From: Nonomuraea guangzhouensis | GTDB taxonomy: Bacteria > Actinomycetota > Actinomycetes > Streptosporangiales > Streptosporangiaceae | Assembly: GCF_019396345.1 (NCBI RefSeq) | Contig: NZ_JAHKRM010000007.1 | Span: 186,001 to 250,000, forward strand | DNA: 64,000 bases | Direction: 5' to 3' | Shown: in pieces, positions 1 to 9,368 of the stretch | How the letters are laid out: every line of letters starts with the position of its first letter | Position numbering within the stretch: position 1 is the first letter of the stretch | Notes under the pieces: model-generated | Told to the model about the DNA's origin: nothing | The model's database searches: none | What the model saw: only the letters and a program-made list of their open reading frames with translations | Translations under genes and position numbers: made by a program

Positions 1-536
1 ACGGACTCGTAGAAGCCACGGGTCCACTCGATGACGCCGGCGCCTGTCCGCTCGTTGCCCATGACCTCGACGAGGGGGATCAGGTGCGGCGGGTTGAACG
101 GGTGACCGAGGACGAACCGGTCCGGGTGCTCCCAACCGGCCTGAAGTTCGGTGAGGGTCAGGCCGGATGCTGACGACGCCACGATGGCACCCTCGGCAAG
201 GGCGGGTTCGATCTCGGCGTACAGCTGGTGCTTGAGCTCGATCCGTTCGGGCACGCTCTCCTGGACGAATTGGGCGTCGGCTACCGCCGTCCGCGCGTCC
301 GCGCACACGAGCAGCTCACCTTCCGGCTCGGCCCGGGTCGCCAGACCGAGCTCGACCAGGGCCGGCCACGCTGTCTCCACCGCGCGGCGGACCCGCGCCT
401 CCGCGGCCGGGTCGGGGTCGTACAGCGCGACCGACTTCCCGGCGGCCAGGAACAGGGCGGTCCAGCTCTGGCCGATCACTCCGCCGCCGAGCGAGGCGAC
501 GCGGGCGACCCCAGAAGGTGACTCAGAAGGTGACAT
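1..536 (-). CDS. 3-hydroxyacyl-CoA dehydrogenase-like enzyme, probable L-carnitine 3-dehydrogenase (3' end outside window)
   Basis: The reading frame enters at the left edge, so only the N-terminal 178 codons are visible. It starts at an ATG that overlaps the 3' end of the upstream cleavage-enzyme gene by 14 bp. An N-terminal Rossmann motif (SLGGGVIGQSW, residues about 15-25) and the later HPFNPPHLIPLVE stretch are typical of the 3-hydroxyacyl-CoA dehydrogenase NAD-binding domain. Family members next to a beta-keto acid cleavage enzyme are usually L-carnitine dehydrogenases, which oxidise carnitine to 3-dehydrocarnitine. That role is inferred from context. The C-terminal dimerisation domain, and any fused thioesterase, cannot be seen. 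Confidence 0.8.
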   Translation of the reverse strand, partial: MSPSESPSGVARVASLGGGVIGQSWTALFLAAGKSVALYDPDPAAEARVRRAVETAWPALVELGLATRAEPEGELLVCADARTAVADAQFVQESVPERIELKHQLYAEIEPALAEGAIVASSASGLTLTELQAGWEHPDRFVLGHPFNPPHLIPLVEVMGNERTGAGVIEWTRGFYES

Positions 537-1452
537 GGTCGGCTCCCTTGAGACCGAGCCGCTCCCGGGCCTGCGCCGGGGTGGCGATCTCATGTCCGAG
601 TGCCTCCACGATGCCGCGGATCTTGCGTACCTGGCCGGCGTTCGACGTCGTGAGTTCGCCCGGTCCGATGTACAGGCTGTCCTCCATGCCCACCCGCAGG
701 TTGCCGCCGAGCATGGCGGCCTGCGTCGCGAACGGCATCTGGTGGCGTCCGGCGGCGAGCACCGACCACTCATAGCTGTCCCCGAACAGCCTGTCCGCCA
801 CCGTGTGCATGTGCTGGAGGTTGTCGAGGTCCGCGCCGACACCGCCGAGCACACCGAAGACCATCTGCACGAAGAAGGGCGGCTCGATCCAGCCCTGGTC
901 GATGAGCCAGGCCAGGTTGTAGAGGTGGCCGAGGTCGTAGCACTCGAACTCGAACCTGGTCCCGTGGCCATGGCCGAGTTCCTTCACCACGTACTCCAGG
1001 TCGGCGAAGGTGTTCTTGAAGACGAAGTCACGCGTCATCTCCAGGAAGGCCGGCTCCCAGTCGTGCTTCCACTGGGAGTGCTTCTCCAGCATCGGGAAGA
1101 TCCCGAAGTTCAGCGAGCCGACGTTGAGCGACGCCATCTCCGGGGAGGTCGCGACGGCGGCGCGCAGTCGTTCCTCGCGGGTCATGCCGAGGCCCCCTCC
1201 CGTCGAGACGTTCAGGACGGCGTCGCAGCCACTCTTGATCTTCGGCATGAAGTCCAGGAACAGCTCCGGTCGTGGGTCGGGCCTCCCGGTCTCGGGGTCG
1301 CGGGCGTGGAGGTGAATGATCGCCGCGCCCGCTTCGGCGGCCTCGATGGACGCGGCGGCGATCTCGTCAGGGGTCACGGGCAGGTGCGGTGACATCGTCG
1401 GGGTGTGGATTCCGCCGGTCGGTGCGCAGGTGATGATGACAGGCTTCGACAT
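523..1452 (-). CDS. beta-keto acid cleavage enzyme (BKACE / Kce family)
   Basis: A 309-residue protein of the DUF849/BKACE family. These metal-dependent enzymes condense a beta-keto acid with acetyl-CoA and split it into acetoacetate and a new CoA ester. Family signatures are present: ITCAPTGG near the N-terminus, the zinc-binding HLHARDP (HxH, about residues 48-50), NVSTGGG, and the late GMEDSLY. The start at 1452 has AAGGAG upstream and lies 10 bp after the Rieske oxygenase stop; a longer in-frame start would run into that gene. Beside a carnitine-dehydrogenase-like gene the likely substrate is dehydrocarnitine, giving acetoacetate and betainyl-CoA. The substrate is inferred. Confidence 0.88.
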   Translation of the reverse strand: MSKPVIITCAPTGGIHTPTMSPHLPVTPDEIAAASIEAAEAGAAIIHLHARDPETGRPDPRPELFLDFMPKIKSGCDAVLNVSTGGGLGMTREERLRAAVATSPEMASLNVGSLNFGIFPMLEKHSQWKHDWEPAFLEMTRDFVFKNTFADLEYVVKELGHGHGTRFEFECYDLGHLYNLAWLIDQGWIEPPFFVQMVFGVLGGVGADLDNLQHMHTVADRLFGDSYEWSVLAAGRHQMPFATQAAMLGGNLRVGMEDSLYIGPGELTTSNAGQVRKIRGIVEALGHEIATPAQARERLGLKGADHVTF

Positions 1453-1462
1453 GGCCGCTCCT

Positions 1463-2650
1463 TCAGTTGGTGAGGATGGGGACAGCTTCCTCATGATCGC
1501 GCCCGGTGCCGGAGCCCGCCACATACGACCGGTAGGCGTCGAGGACAAGGCCGTGGAAGTGGTGCACGCCGTGCTCGGACAGCCCGGAGCCGGCCGGGTC
1601 GTAAACGATGCGGCCCTGGTCGAAGGCGGGGGTGCTCATGCCGCGCTGGACGCTCTCCACGAGGGAGATGTCCTGCTCCTGCAGCACCTTGTCGATGTAC
1701 GTCACCGACTGGACCTCGGCGCCGGTGAGTTCGGCCGTTTCGAAGTAGAAGTCCCAGGTCTCCAGGGTCCGGTCGGGGCCCGCCGGAACGACCTGGAAGA
1801 CCATGAAGTTGCCGCGGCCCGGGTAACGCAGCAGACAGGTGTTGGGCCAGAGCCACCACACCGCGTGCTGGGTGACCGACGCGTCTGAGACGTCGTACGC
1901 CGAGTTCTCGTGCTTGCCGGCCTCGGCGAAGTGGCTCGACCAGATGCCGTGGGTCTTCACCTCGTAGGTGCTCATGTCGACGAGGTCGACGAACTCCTTG
2001 TGGGCGATATGGCAGTGGTAGCACTCCAGGAAGTTGTCGATGACGTTCTTCCAGTTGGTCCTGACGTCGTACGTCAACCGCTTGGCGTGGGTCAGCCGAG
2101 CGACGTCGGGGGCCCACCGGGCGATGTCGGCCGCCAGGTCCCCGGCCTGCTCGCCCAAAGGAGCGGCGCCCGGGTCCAGATTGACGTAGACGAACCCGCC
2201 GAACTCCTCCACCCGCACCTGGTCGAGGCAGATCTCGCTCTTGTCGAAGGTCTCCATCCGCTCGGCGCGACGAGCCGCCTTCAGCTGCCCGTCGAGGCCG
2301 TAGGTCCACGCGTGGTAGGGGCAGACGATGTTGCGTGTGGTGCCTGAGCCGGTGAGCAGCTCATGGGCGCGGTGCTTGCAGACGTTGTAGAACGCGCGCA
2401 GTGCTCCGTCGCGATCGCGGACGATCGCGATCGGCATGCCGGCCACGATGGCCGACACGTAGCTGCCCGGCGACTCGAGCTTCTCCACGTGGCAGATCCA
2501 CTGCCAGGTCCGGCCGAAGATCGCCCGGACGTCGACGTCGAGCCACAGTGGGTCCGTGTACGCCTCCGACCGCAGCGACATCGATCGTTCGGGCTTCTCG
2601 TGGAACCCGAGGCCGACGCGGCGTACGTCTTCCGCAGTGACTGATGCCAT
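1463..2650 (-). CDS. Rieske oxygenase of the quaternary-amine (GbcA/CntA-like) group
   Basis: A 395-residue oxygenase subunit. The N-terminal Rieske domain shows CKH followed by CPYHAW, the Cys-x-His / Cys-x-x-His ligands of a [2Fe-2S] cluster. The catalytic domain has VIDNFLECYHCHIAH, supplying the His ligands of the mononuclear iron. The Glu before CYHC sits where ordinary ring hydroxylases have a bridging Asp; Glu there is known from carnitine monooxygenase CntA. Together with its neighbours this suggests N-demethylation or cleavage of glycine betaine or a related trimethylamine compound. No ferredoxin-reductase partner lies in the window. No clear ribosome-binding site precedes the ATG. 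Confidence 0.85.
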   Translation of the reverse strand: MASVTAEDVRRVGLGFHEKPERSMSLRSEAYTDPLWLDVDVRAIFGRTWQWICHVEKLESPGSYVSAIVAGMPIAIVRDRDGALRAFYNVCKHRAHELLTGSGTTRNIVCPYHAWTYGLDGQLKAARRAERMETFDKSEICLDQVRVEEFGGFVYVNLDPGAAPLGEQAGDLAADIARWAPDVARLTHAKRLTYDVRTNWKNVIDNFLECYHCHIAHKEFVDLVDMSTYEVKTHGIWSSHFAEAGKHENSAYDVSDASVTQHAVWWLWPNTCLLRYPGRGNFMVFQVVPAGPDRTLETWDFYFETAELTGAEVQSVTYIDKVLQEQDISLVESVQRGMSTPAFDQGRIVYDPAGSGLSEHGVHHFHGLVLDAYRSYVAGSGTGRDHEEAVPILTN

Positions 2651-2670
2651 GGCGGGAGCGTACGACGGTT

Positions 2671-2708
2671 TGGACGATCGTTCAATGTCTATCTGGACGT
2701 TCGTTCAA
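2671..2708. promoter_or_regulatory. twin direct repeat, candidate TetR operator upstream of the Rieske oxygenase
   Basis: TGGACGATCGTTCAA (2671-2685) and TGGACGTTCGTTCAA (2694-2708) differ at one base and are 23 bp apart start to start, about two helical turns. They fill the short gap between the tetR stop and the oxygenase start, where an operator for the adjacent regulator would be expected. Binding is inferred. Confidence 0.6.
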
Positions 2709-2729
2709 AGTTGCCCGTAGCGTGACCAG

Positions 2730-3329
2730 TCAGTCGGCGAGCGCGATCTCCTCGCAGCGAGCGACGCTTCTTCTGATCGAGGCGCGGTCGAGCCCCAGCA
2801 GGGCGGTGAGCCACAGGCCGTTCTGGACGACGTCGATGTCGGCGGCCCGCTTGCCGCACTCGCCGCGCGACAGCTCAGGCCGGGCCGCGCGGATGAGGGC
2901 GGCGAGCCCGGCGCGGTAGCGCTTCTGGGCCACCGTGTTGATGCGCTCGAAGTCCTCGTGAACCTGGGCGAGCGCCCAGAGCTGGAGTCGCCGGGACAGA
3001 TACTCCGTCGTCAGGAACTCCGGGTCGGCCACCCGCTTGAGCGCGGCGCGCAGCCGCTCTTCGGGGTCCAGGGCGAGGTCCGGCTCGACCATCGCGATGT
3101 CCTGCTCCTCGATGCGGTGCAGGGCCGCACGGATCAGGCTCGTCTTGTCCTCGTAGTAGTAGTTGACCAGCCCCAACGAGACCCCGGCTTCGCGCGCGAC
3201 GGCACGCATGCTGACCCCGGATATGCCCTGCAGGGACAAGAGCCGAAGCACCGCCTCAAGGATCCGCGCCTGCCGGTCGACCTTCTCATCGGCGTCCGCC
3301 GCGCGCACGGACCTCGGACTCACATCCAC
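2730..3329 (-). CDS. TetR/AcrR family transcriptional regulator (BetI-like context)
   Basis: A 199-residue protein with an N-terminal TetR helix-turn-helix: ILEAVLRLLSLQGISGVSMR, then AVAREAGVSLGLVNYYYEDK, roughly residues 22-62. The C-terminal ligand domain is alpha-helical. It lies just upstream of, and on the same strand as, the Rieske oxygenase genes, separated by 79 bp that contain two near-identical 15-bp repeats. It probably represses the quaternary-amine operon and responds to the amine or a CoA intermediate, by analogy with BetI. Confidence 0.85.
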   Translation of the reverse strand: MDVSPRSVRAADADEKVDRQARILEAVLRLLSLQGISGVSMRAVAREAGVSLGLVNYYYEDKTSLIRAALHRIEEQDIAMVEPDLALDPEERLRAALKRVADPEFLTTEYLSRRLQLWALAQVHEDFERINTVAQKRYRAGLAALIRAARPELSRGECGKRAADIDVVQNGLWLTALLGLDRASIRRSVARCEEIALAD

Positions 3330-3387
3330 GACCTTAGTATCCGGCAGGATGCTGAGGCGAATGACCGTCCTCTCGCCGCTGAGCCGA

Positions 3388-6216
3388 TCAGGTCTCCCGG
3401 GTCAGGAACTGGTGGAGGCTTCGGCAGGCCCTGGTCAGCGAGGTCGAGCCGCGTTTCTTCGCGTGGGCGGCCACCTCCGGGAACTCGCCCCGCGCGCCGG
3501 CCCATGTGGCGATGTCGGTGGCCAGCACGACGGCGTCGGTGTGCGGACGCTGGGCCCGCTCGCCCTCCCTCGGGAGGAAGACGGCCAGGAAGTGGCGCAG
3601 GATCGTCCATACCTCGGCGTGCGCGCCCTGCTTGGCGGCCAGTTCCAGTGAGGGCAACGCGGGGTCGGCCGCGTAGCGGGTGCGGCGGCCGAGCAGGCCC
3701 AGCAGGCGGCCCGTCTCGGCGGCGGGGAGCGCGCCCTTGGCCGCCAGCTGAAGCAGTGGGGGCACCGCGTCGTCGCCCTCCACGGTGAGGAAGTAGGCCA
3801 GGACCAGGGCCGTCGCCGGGCCGGACGCGCCTTCGGCCAGGGCCAGGTTGCGGAGGTCGTCGATCGCGATGTCGGGCGGGTCGAAATGGCCGATCAGGCC
3901 GATCGCCAGATGAGCCGCCGCGAGCTCCCGGTGGTGGGGCGTCATGCCGGGCCAGAAGTGACGTGACATGCGCCGGAACGGGCGCATTTCGGGCGCGGTC
4001 AGCAGGGCGTCGAGGTGGGCGAGACCGGTGGGCTCCACGGGTTGCCAGCTGACGTTGGCGATGCCGCGCTGGTCGAGGACATGGTCGTCATAGGGCACGA
4101 CGCGGGAGCCGAGTTCGAGGGTCCAGGTCAGCTCCACCTCCGGGGGCGGGGGCGCGCCGCGCTCGAACCAGCGGGCCACCACCGCGGCGGCCGCCGAGCC
4201 GATGATCTTCGCGCGTTCGGCCAGGTCAGGGGCGGGGTCGGGCGGGAGGCGTAACAGGGCTTGTGCCACGTCCAGCGGGAGCGGTTCGCAGCCGGATTCC
4301 GCGCACCCGGCCAGGCGGTCGAGCAAGGTCTCGGGGTCGAGGTGGCCGTCGGCGCGGGTGGGGGTGGCCAGCAGGACCGGGGGCAGGGCTCCGGCCTTCG
4401 CCGCGCGCAGGAGTTCGTCGAGGCGGGACAGGAGGAAGGCATGGGGGCGGGCGCACTCCCGCAGGTGGGGGAGGCGGTTCCAGGGGGCGGGCGCCGGTCG
4501 CGCCTCCGGGTCGTAGAGGTCGGTCTGGATGTCGGTCGTCCGCAGAATGTCCTCCTGTACGTAGTCGGGCATCTCATGGAGCGGGACGACCATGCGGAGG
4601 CCGGGGAACAGCCGGAAGGCCGTGGCCGCGACGTTCACCATGCCGTCGTACAGGGCCTGCCCGAGATCGCCTGACAGGCCGGGGAAGGCGTGCTCCGCGT
4701 CGGCCCGCTGCTCCTCGGAGGTCGTCTTCCGGTACGACGGGCGCTGCCTCGGCGGACGGGACGCGGGCGGCCCCGGATCTTCGCCGGGGTTGACGAGTTC
4801 CCTGGCCAGCGCGGTGCACCAGTCACGCGGGGAGTGCCACGTCGGCGCGTCGTAGAGCACCGGCCGCAGGTGTTCGCCGAACCGCCGGGCCAGCGTCTCC
4901 TTCAGGGAGTCCGGGTTCGTGTGTGCCTCCCGCGTGACCGCCGCCAGCCACGCCTCGACGTCGATCCAACCGATCTCCTCCGGCGGGCCGCTCTCCAGGC
5001 CGGAGGTGGGGAACGGGCCGGGGGCGGTGACCTCGGGCAGGCGGCCGGGGGTGAATTCGCTGGACCAGCCTTCGACGAAGCGCTCGAAGAGCTGCCGGGC
5101 CGAGGCCGGGGGCAGGAGTTCGGCCGCCTCCAGGATCGGGGCGGGGTCGGTGAGGTGGCCGGCGTGCTTGAGGGTGAGGGTGACGGCGCGGTCGCGTACC
5201 TCGTGAGAGGCGTGCGCGTACGCGTTGGTCAGCGCGGTGACGTGGTCGGCCACCCGTTCCGGGTGGTGGCCGAGGTCGCGGTCGAGCCAGGTCAGGCCCT
5301 TCACGGCGAGCTTGGCCTCTTGGCGGAAGGTCATCGCCTCGATGGCCTCGGCGACGTCCGCCGGGTCGAGCCGCGCCCGGCGTACCTGCTGCCAGGCCAG
5401 TTCGGCCACCGGGCCCGGCGCGGCGGGCAGCAGGCGCAGGTAGTCGCGCAGCCGCCCGGCCGACTCCTCTGGCGTGGGCGCCACGAGCGTGTGCAGCCGG
5501 ACGAAGAACCGCAGGTCCTGCGTGTCGCCGCCGCGCAGGAAACGGCGCACGCAGCCGGTGATGATCTGCTCGCGCGGCAGCGTGCGGGCGGTCAGGGCCA
5601 GCCAGCGGGACGGCTTCGGGGTGAGTGTCTCGTTGACCAGCGCCCGGCCCGTGCCGGCCGCCTCGAAGATCTTCGGAAGCAGGTGGGGCGTCAGCGGGTC
5701 CTTGGCCACGCCCACCGCCGACAACCAGGCCGCCACCAGCGGTTCGTGGTCGGGTGGGGTGGCCTCGCCGTCACGCAGCAGTGCCAAGGCCAGCGGCACG
5801 ATCCGGTCGTCGGGACGGCGGATGCGGCGCGCGAGCCGTACCGCCAGATCGGCCCGCCAGGCCACCGGGCGGCCGGAGACCGCCTTCACCAGCCGGTGCG
5901 GGCTCGGCGCGCCGGACCAGCGGGGATTGAGGTCGCGCTTCATCAGCCAGGTGGCCGCCCCGGCCGGGCCGGGAATGGTCGCCGCGCCCACCATCATCAG
6001 CACCTCGGACGAGCCGGCGGTCCAGTCGAAGGCGTCCCAGCCGAAGGTGGCGGTCGGCAGCGGGTTCGCGCGGAGCTCGGCGAGCAGGCCCGGCAAGCCG
6101 GCGGCGACGGTGGCCCGCTCGGCGTCGGTGAGCTTCGGCAACCGCGACGCCAGACCCTCGGCGTCGTGGTTGAGCACGAGATTCCTGATCTCGGTACGGA
6201 TGTCGTCAGAAGTCAT
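3388..6216 (-). CDS. large helical-repeat protein, DUF6493-like, paralogue A
   Basis: A 942-residue protein of unknown function, mostly Leu/Ala-rich amphipathic helices of HEAT-like appearance, with no recognisable catalytic motif. I think it belongs to the DUF6493 group of actinobacterial proteins found next to SWIM zinc-finger genes. It is clearly a paralogue of the gene immediately upstream: the segment from RWLALTARTLPREQ to LRDYLRLLPAAPG is nearly superimposable on RWLAAVARELPREQ to LRDYLRLLPSAPG. The ATG at 6216 forms an ATGA overlap with the upstream stop, so translation is probably coupled. It is about 110 residues shorter than its neighbour, mainly in the middle. Function unknown. 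Confidence 0.8.
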   Translation of the reverse strand: MTSDDIRTEIRNLVLNHDAEGLASRLPKLTDAERATVAAGLPGLLAELRANPLPTATFGWDAFDWTAGSSEVLMMVGAATIPGPAGAATWLMKRDLNPRWSGAPSPHRLVKAVSGRPVAWRADLAVRLARRIRRPDDRIVPLALALLRDGEATPPDHEPLVAAWLSAVGVAKDPLTPHLLPKIFEAAGTGRALVNETLTPKPSRWLALTARTLPREQIITGCVRRFLRGGDTQDLRFFVRLHTLVAPTPEESAGRLRDYLRLLPAAPGPVAELAWQQVRRARLDPADVAEAIEAMTFRQEAKLAVKGLTWLDRDLGHHPERVADHVTALTNAYAHASHEVRDRAVTLTLKHAGHLTDPAPILEAAELLPPASARQLFERFVEGWSSEFTPGRLPEVTAPGPFPTSGLESGPPEEIGWIDVEAWLAAVTREAHTNPDSLKETLARRFGEHLRPVLYDAPTWHSPRDWCTALARELVNPGEDPGPPASRPPRQRPSYRKTTSEEQRADAEHAFPGLSGDLGQALYDGMVNVAATAFRLFPGLRMVVPLHEMPDYVQEDILRTTDIQTDLYDPEARPAPAPWNRLPHLRECARPHAFLLSRLDELLRAAKAGALPPVLLATPTRADGHLDPETLLDRLAGCAESGCEPLPLDVAQALLRLPPDPAPDLAERAKIIGSAAAAVVARWFERGAPPPPEVELTWTLELGSRVVPYDDHVLDQRGIANVSWQPVEPTGLAHLDALLTAPEMRPFRRMSRHFWPGMTPHHRELAAAHLAIGLIGHFDPPDIAIDDLRNLALAEGASGPATALVLAYFLTVEGDDAVPPLLQLAAKGALPAAETGRLLGLLGRRTRYAADPALPSLELAAKQGAHAEVWTILRHFLAVFLPREGERAQRPHTDAVVLATDIATWAGARGEFPEVAAHAKKRGSTSLTRACRSLHQFLTRET

Positions 6217-9200
6217 GATGTGGCTCCGGTGAGCTGGGCGTGCAGGCGCTTGCACTCATGGACGAAGCGGATCGTCCGGCGGCTCCGCGCGAACTCGCCG
6301 ACGACCGGGATCTCCCCGCGCGCGCCGGTCCAGCGGGCCACGTCGGCGGCGAAGGCGACGAGTTCGGCGTGGGTCGCGGTGATGCGCTGCCCCTCGCCCG
6401 GCAGCATCCCGGGCAGCAGGGCGCGCAGGATGCGCCACACCTCATGGTGGCCGCCGGCCTCGGCCAGCTCGGTCAGGACCGCGATGGCGGGGCGGGTCTC
6501 CTGCCAGGTGCGGCGCAGCACCAGCGCGAGCTGGCGGCCGATCGCCTCGGCGGGCAGCTCGCCCCTGGCGGCCAGGCTCAGGACCAGCGGGATCATGCTG
6601 GACCCGGTGTCGGCCAGGAGGAAGGCGAGGATCACCGCCGTGGACTCGCCCATCGGGCCCTGGGCGATCTCCAGGCCGGTGATGTCCGCCGGAACCATCC
6701 CCGCGCCCCAGTGCCCGCTCAGCAGGAAGGGCAGGAAGTTGACGGCCACGACCTCGCGGTGCGAGGGCAGCATGGCGGGCCACGCCCTGAGCGCGCCGCC
6801 GAACTCGTCGGCCGCCCAGTCGAACGGCTCGCGCAGCAGCACCTCGTCGATCAGCCGATGGCCGGTCGGGGCCGTCACCCGCAGCACGGGCTGCAGCCTG
6901 ACCTGGGTGAAGTGCTCCGGTTCGCCGTCGCCGAACTCGACCATGGACGCGCCGACCATGTGGCGCCACACGTGGCCGCACTCGGGGTCGGCCATACCGT
7001 CACCGGCGAGCCAGCGGGCGGCCGAGCGCGCCGCCGCCGAGTCGACCTTGGCGGCCCGGTCGGCCGCGGCCGGGTGGCCGCCCCGGGGCAGCCGCAGCAG
7101 CGCCTGCGCCAGGTCGGCCGGGGGTGGCTCCATGCCGGCGGCGGCGCAGGTCTCCAGCCGGTCGATCAGTACGTCGGGGTCGAGGTGGCCGCTCATCCAG
7201 GTCGGCGTGGCCAGCAGCACCGGCGGCAGGGTGCCGTTGCGCATGGCCTCTGCGAGTTCCGCGTAGCGGTGCAGCCGGAAGTCGTGGGGCGGGGAGACGC
7301 GATCGGGGTGGGGCAGCCGGTTGCGCCGCCGCCACTCGTCGTGCTCGGGCAGCTCCTCGGGCATGAAGGACCGCAGCCGGGGCGGGACGAAGTCGACGGT
7401 CACCTGCACGAGCGGCTCGCTTGGGCCTGGCGGGGGTACCTGCTCCTCCGCCCGCATCGCCGCGATCCGGGCGGGGTCCACGCCGAGCTCGGCCATGCGC
7501 TCGTAGACGTCGTCGAGGATGAAGGACGGCATGGCCTCCTCGGAGTCGTCGTACAAGACGCCGGGCCTCGTCCGCACCGGACGGAGGTGATCCGGCAGCC
7601 CGTCGTCGGTGGGGGAGCCGTACAGGTGGATCCGGCCCCTGGCGAAGGGGATCTGCTGGTCGCCCTCGCGGGCCACCGCCCCGCCCGGGCCGTCGTCGCT
7701 GGTCCAGGTGATGAAGAAGGTGCGCAGTGGGGCGTCGTCGTCGAGGTAGCGGCCGGGCTGGTAGGCGCTGCCCATCATGATCCCCCGGCGCCCTGGCTCC
7801 GGGGCGGGCTCCTCGCCCCGGGCGAGGGCGCGTACTCCCACGGAGTAGCTCGCGCCGTCCCAGAACTTCTCCGGCCCGATCGGTGGTGGCTCTGCCACGC
7901 TGCCGGGGGTCACGAGCTCGGCGGCCAGCGCCGACTGCCAGTCGTCGGAGTCGACGCGCACCTCCCTGGACCGCCAGTAGCCCTGGTCCTGCTCGACGTG
8001 GGGCTTGAGCGTGCGGCGCAGTTTCTCCCGGTCGTCGGCGATCCCGGCGACGAAGGCCGCCAGCCAGCGCTCCTGGCCGATCCAGTGCTCGTGGTGGTCG
8101 GGGAAAATCGACGGCTCGGGGAACCGCCGCGCCTGCGGCGGTTCGGGCAGCGGCGGGAACTCCTTGTCCTGCAGCAGTTCCTCGACCGGGGCCTCCCCGC
8201 CGAACCGCTCGGCCAGCTTCGCGCCCAGGTCGGCGGGGAGGTGGCGGACGCCGTCGAGGATCGTCCCGGCCTGGTCGGCGAACAGGCCGGCGTGTTTCAG
8301 GGTCAGCTCGACCGCGCGGTTGCGCACGTCGAAGGACTTGTGCGCGTACGCCGTGGTCAGCGCGGTCACGAAGTCGGCGGCCGCCTCGGGCGTGGCCCGG
8401 ATCGCCTGGTCGAGCCAGCGCAGGCCGATGGCGGCGAACTTGGCCTCGTCCCGGAAGGTGAGCGCGTCGACCGCCTCGACCAGGTCGGCGTGGTCGAGCG
8501 GCATCGCCCCGCGCACCTGCCCGGCAGCCAGTTCGGCGACCGTGCCCGGAGCCGAGGGCAACAACCGCAGGTAGTCGCGCAGGCGGGGAGCGGACTCCGC
8601 GGGCGTGGGGTCCAGGAGCGTGTGCAGCCGGACGAAGAACCGCAGGTCCTGCGCCTCGCCACCGCGCAGGAAACGGCTCACGCAACCGTCTAGCACCTGC
8701 TCCCTGGGCAGTTCGCGGGCGACGGCGGCCAGCCAGCGGGTCGGCCGGGGCTCCAGCCGCTCGTCACGGAGGGCGCGGCCCGCGCCGTCGGCGGCGAAGA
8801 CACGAGGCAGCAGCACGGGGGTCAACGGGTCACCGGCCACGCTTGGCGCGGCCAGCCAGGCGGCCACCAGCGGGTCGTGGTCGGGCGGCACGGCGCCGGA
8901 CTCACGCAGCAGCGCCACGGCCAGCGGCGCGACGCGGTCGGCGGGACGGCGCACCCGCTGGGCCAGCCGGACCGCGACATCACGACGCCACTCCAAGGGG
9001 CGGGTGGCCGCCACCCGGCACACCTGGGCGACATCGGGGTCCTCGGCCCAGCGGCGGTTGACGTCGCGGCTGGTCATCCACGTCACGGCGGCCGCCGGGC
9101 CGGTGATGACGCCGACACCGGCCAGCAGCAGCGCGCCGGCCACCTCGTCGAGCAGGTCGCCGACCTCCCAGGAGACCATCTCCGCCAAGTCGTCGGGATG

Positions 9201-9368
9201 CTCGGCGCGCAGCTGCTCGGTGAGGGCGCGGCGCAGCTCCTTGACCAGGCCGGGTAGCCGCCCGCCCAGCTCGGCGCGCTCCTCCTCGGTGAGCGTGACC
9301 AGCCGGTCGGCCAGGCGGGCGACCTGGTTGCCAGTGATCAGGTCGCAGATCTCCGTCCAGAGGGTCAT
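6213..9368 (-). CDS. large helical-repeat protein, DUF6493-like, paralogue B
   Basis: A 1051-residue paralogue of the downstream gene. The N-terminal third (helical repeats, ending near TLKHAGLFADQAG) and the C-terminal third align well with it. The middle, about residues 420-640, carries an acidic/proline-rich section absent from paralogue A. No enzyme motif is visible. The start ATG at 9368 overlaps the SWIM gene stop (ATGA), and its own stop overlaps the start of paralogue A, so the three genes form one tightly coupled operon. A longer in-frame start exists but would lie inside the SWIM gene. Function unknown. Confidence 0.8.
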   Translation of the reverse strand: MTLWTEICDLITGNQVARLADRLVTLTEEERAELGGRLPGLVKELRRALTEQLRAEHPDDLAEMVSWEVGDLLDEVAGALLLAGVGVITGPAAAVTWMTSRDVNRRWAEDPDVAQVCRVAATRPLEWRRDVAVRLAQRVRRPADRVAPLAVALLRESGAVPPDHDPLVAAWLAAPSVAGDPLTPVLLPRVFAADGAGRALRDERLEPRPTRWLAAVARELPREQVLDGCVSRFLRGGEAQDLRFFVRLHTLLDPTPAESAPRLRDYLRLLPSAPGTVAELAAGQVRGAMPLDHADLVEAVDALTFRDEAKFAAIGLRWLDQAIRATPEAAADFVTALTTAYAHKSFDVRNRAVELTLKHAGLFADQAGTILDGVRHLPADLGAKLAERFGGEAPVEELLQDKEFPPLPEPPQARRFPEPSIFPDHHEHWIGQERWLAAFVAGIADDREKLRRTLKPHVEQDQGYWRSREVRVDSDDWQSALAAELVTPGSVAEPPPIGPEKFWDGASYSVGVRALARGEEPAPEPGRRGIMMGSAYQPGRYLDDDAPLRTFFITWTSDDGPGGAVAREGDQQIPFARGRIHLYGSPTDDGLPDHLRPVRTRPGVLYDDSEEAMPSFILDDVYERMAELGVDPARIAAMRAEEQVPPPGPSEPLVQVTVDFVPPRLRSFMPEELPEHDEWRRRNRLPHPDRVSPPHDFRLHRYAELAEAMRNGTLPPVLLATPTWMSGHLDPDVLIDRLETCAAAGMEPPPADLAQALLRLPRGGHPAAADRAAKVDSAAARSAARWLAGDGMADPECGHVWRHMVGASMVEFGDGEPEHFTQVRLQPVLRVTAPTGHRLIDEVLLREPFDWAADEFGGALRAWPAMLPSHREVVAVNFLPFLLSGHWGAGMVPADITGLEIAQGPMGESTAVILAFLLADTGSSMIPLVLSLAARGELPAEAIGRQLALVLRRTWQETRPAIAVLTELAEAGGHHEVWRILRALLPGMLPGEGQRITATHAELVAFAADVARWTGARGEIPVVGEFARSRRTIRFVHECKRLHAQLTGATS

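Noticed and set aside
2281-2685. Arg/Ser-rich minus-strand frame overlapping the Rieske oxygenase N-terminus
   Set aside because: It lies in another phase of the same strand; the Rieske frame carries intact cluster ligands.
4690-7266. 858-codon plus-strand frame opposite the DUF6493-like genes
   Set aside because: It bridges two coupled minus-strand genes with conserved paralogous sequence; its own translation is Arg/Gly-rich noise.
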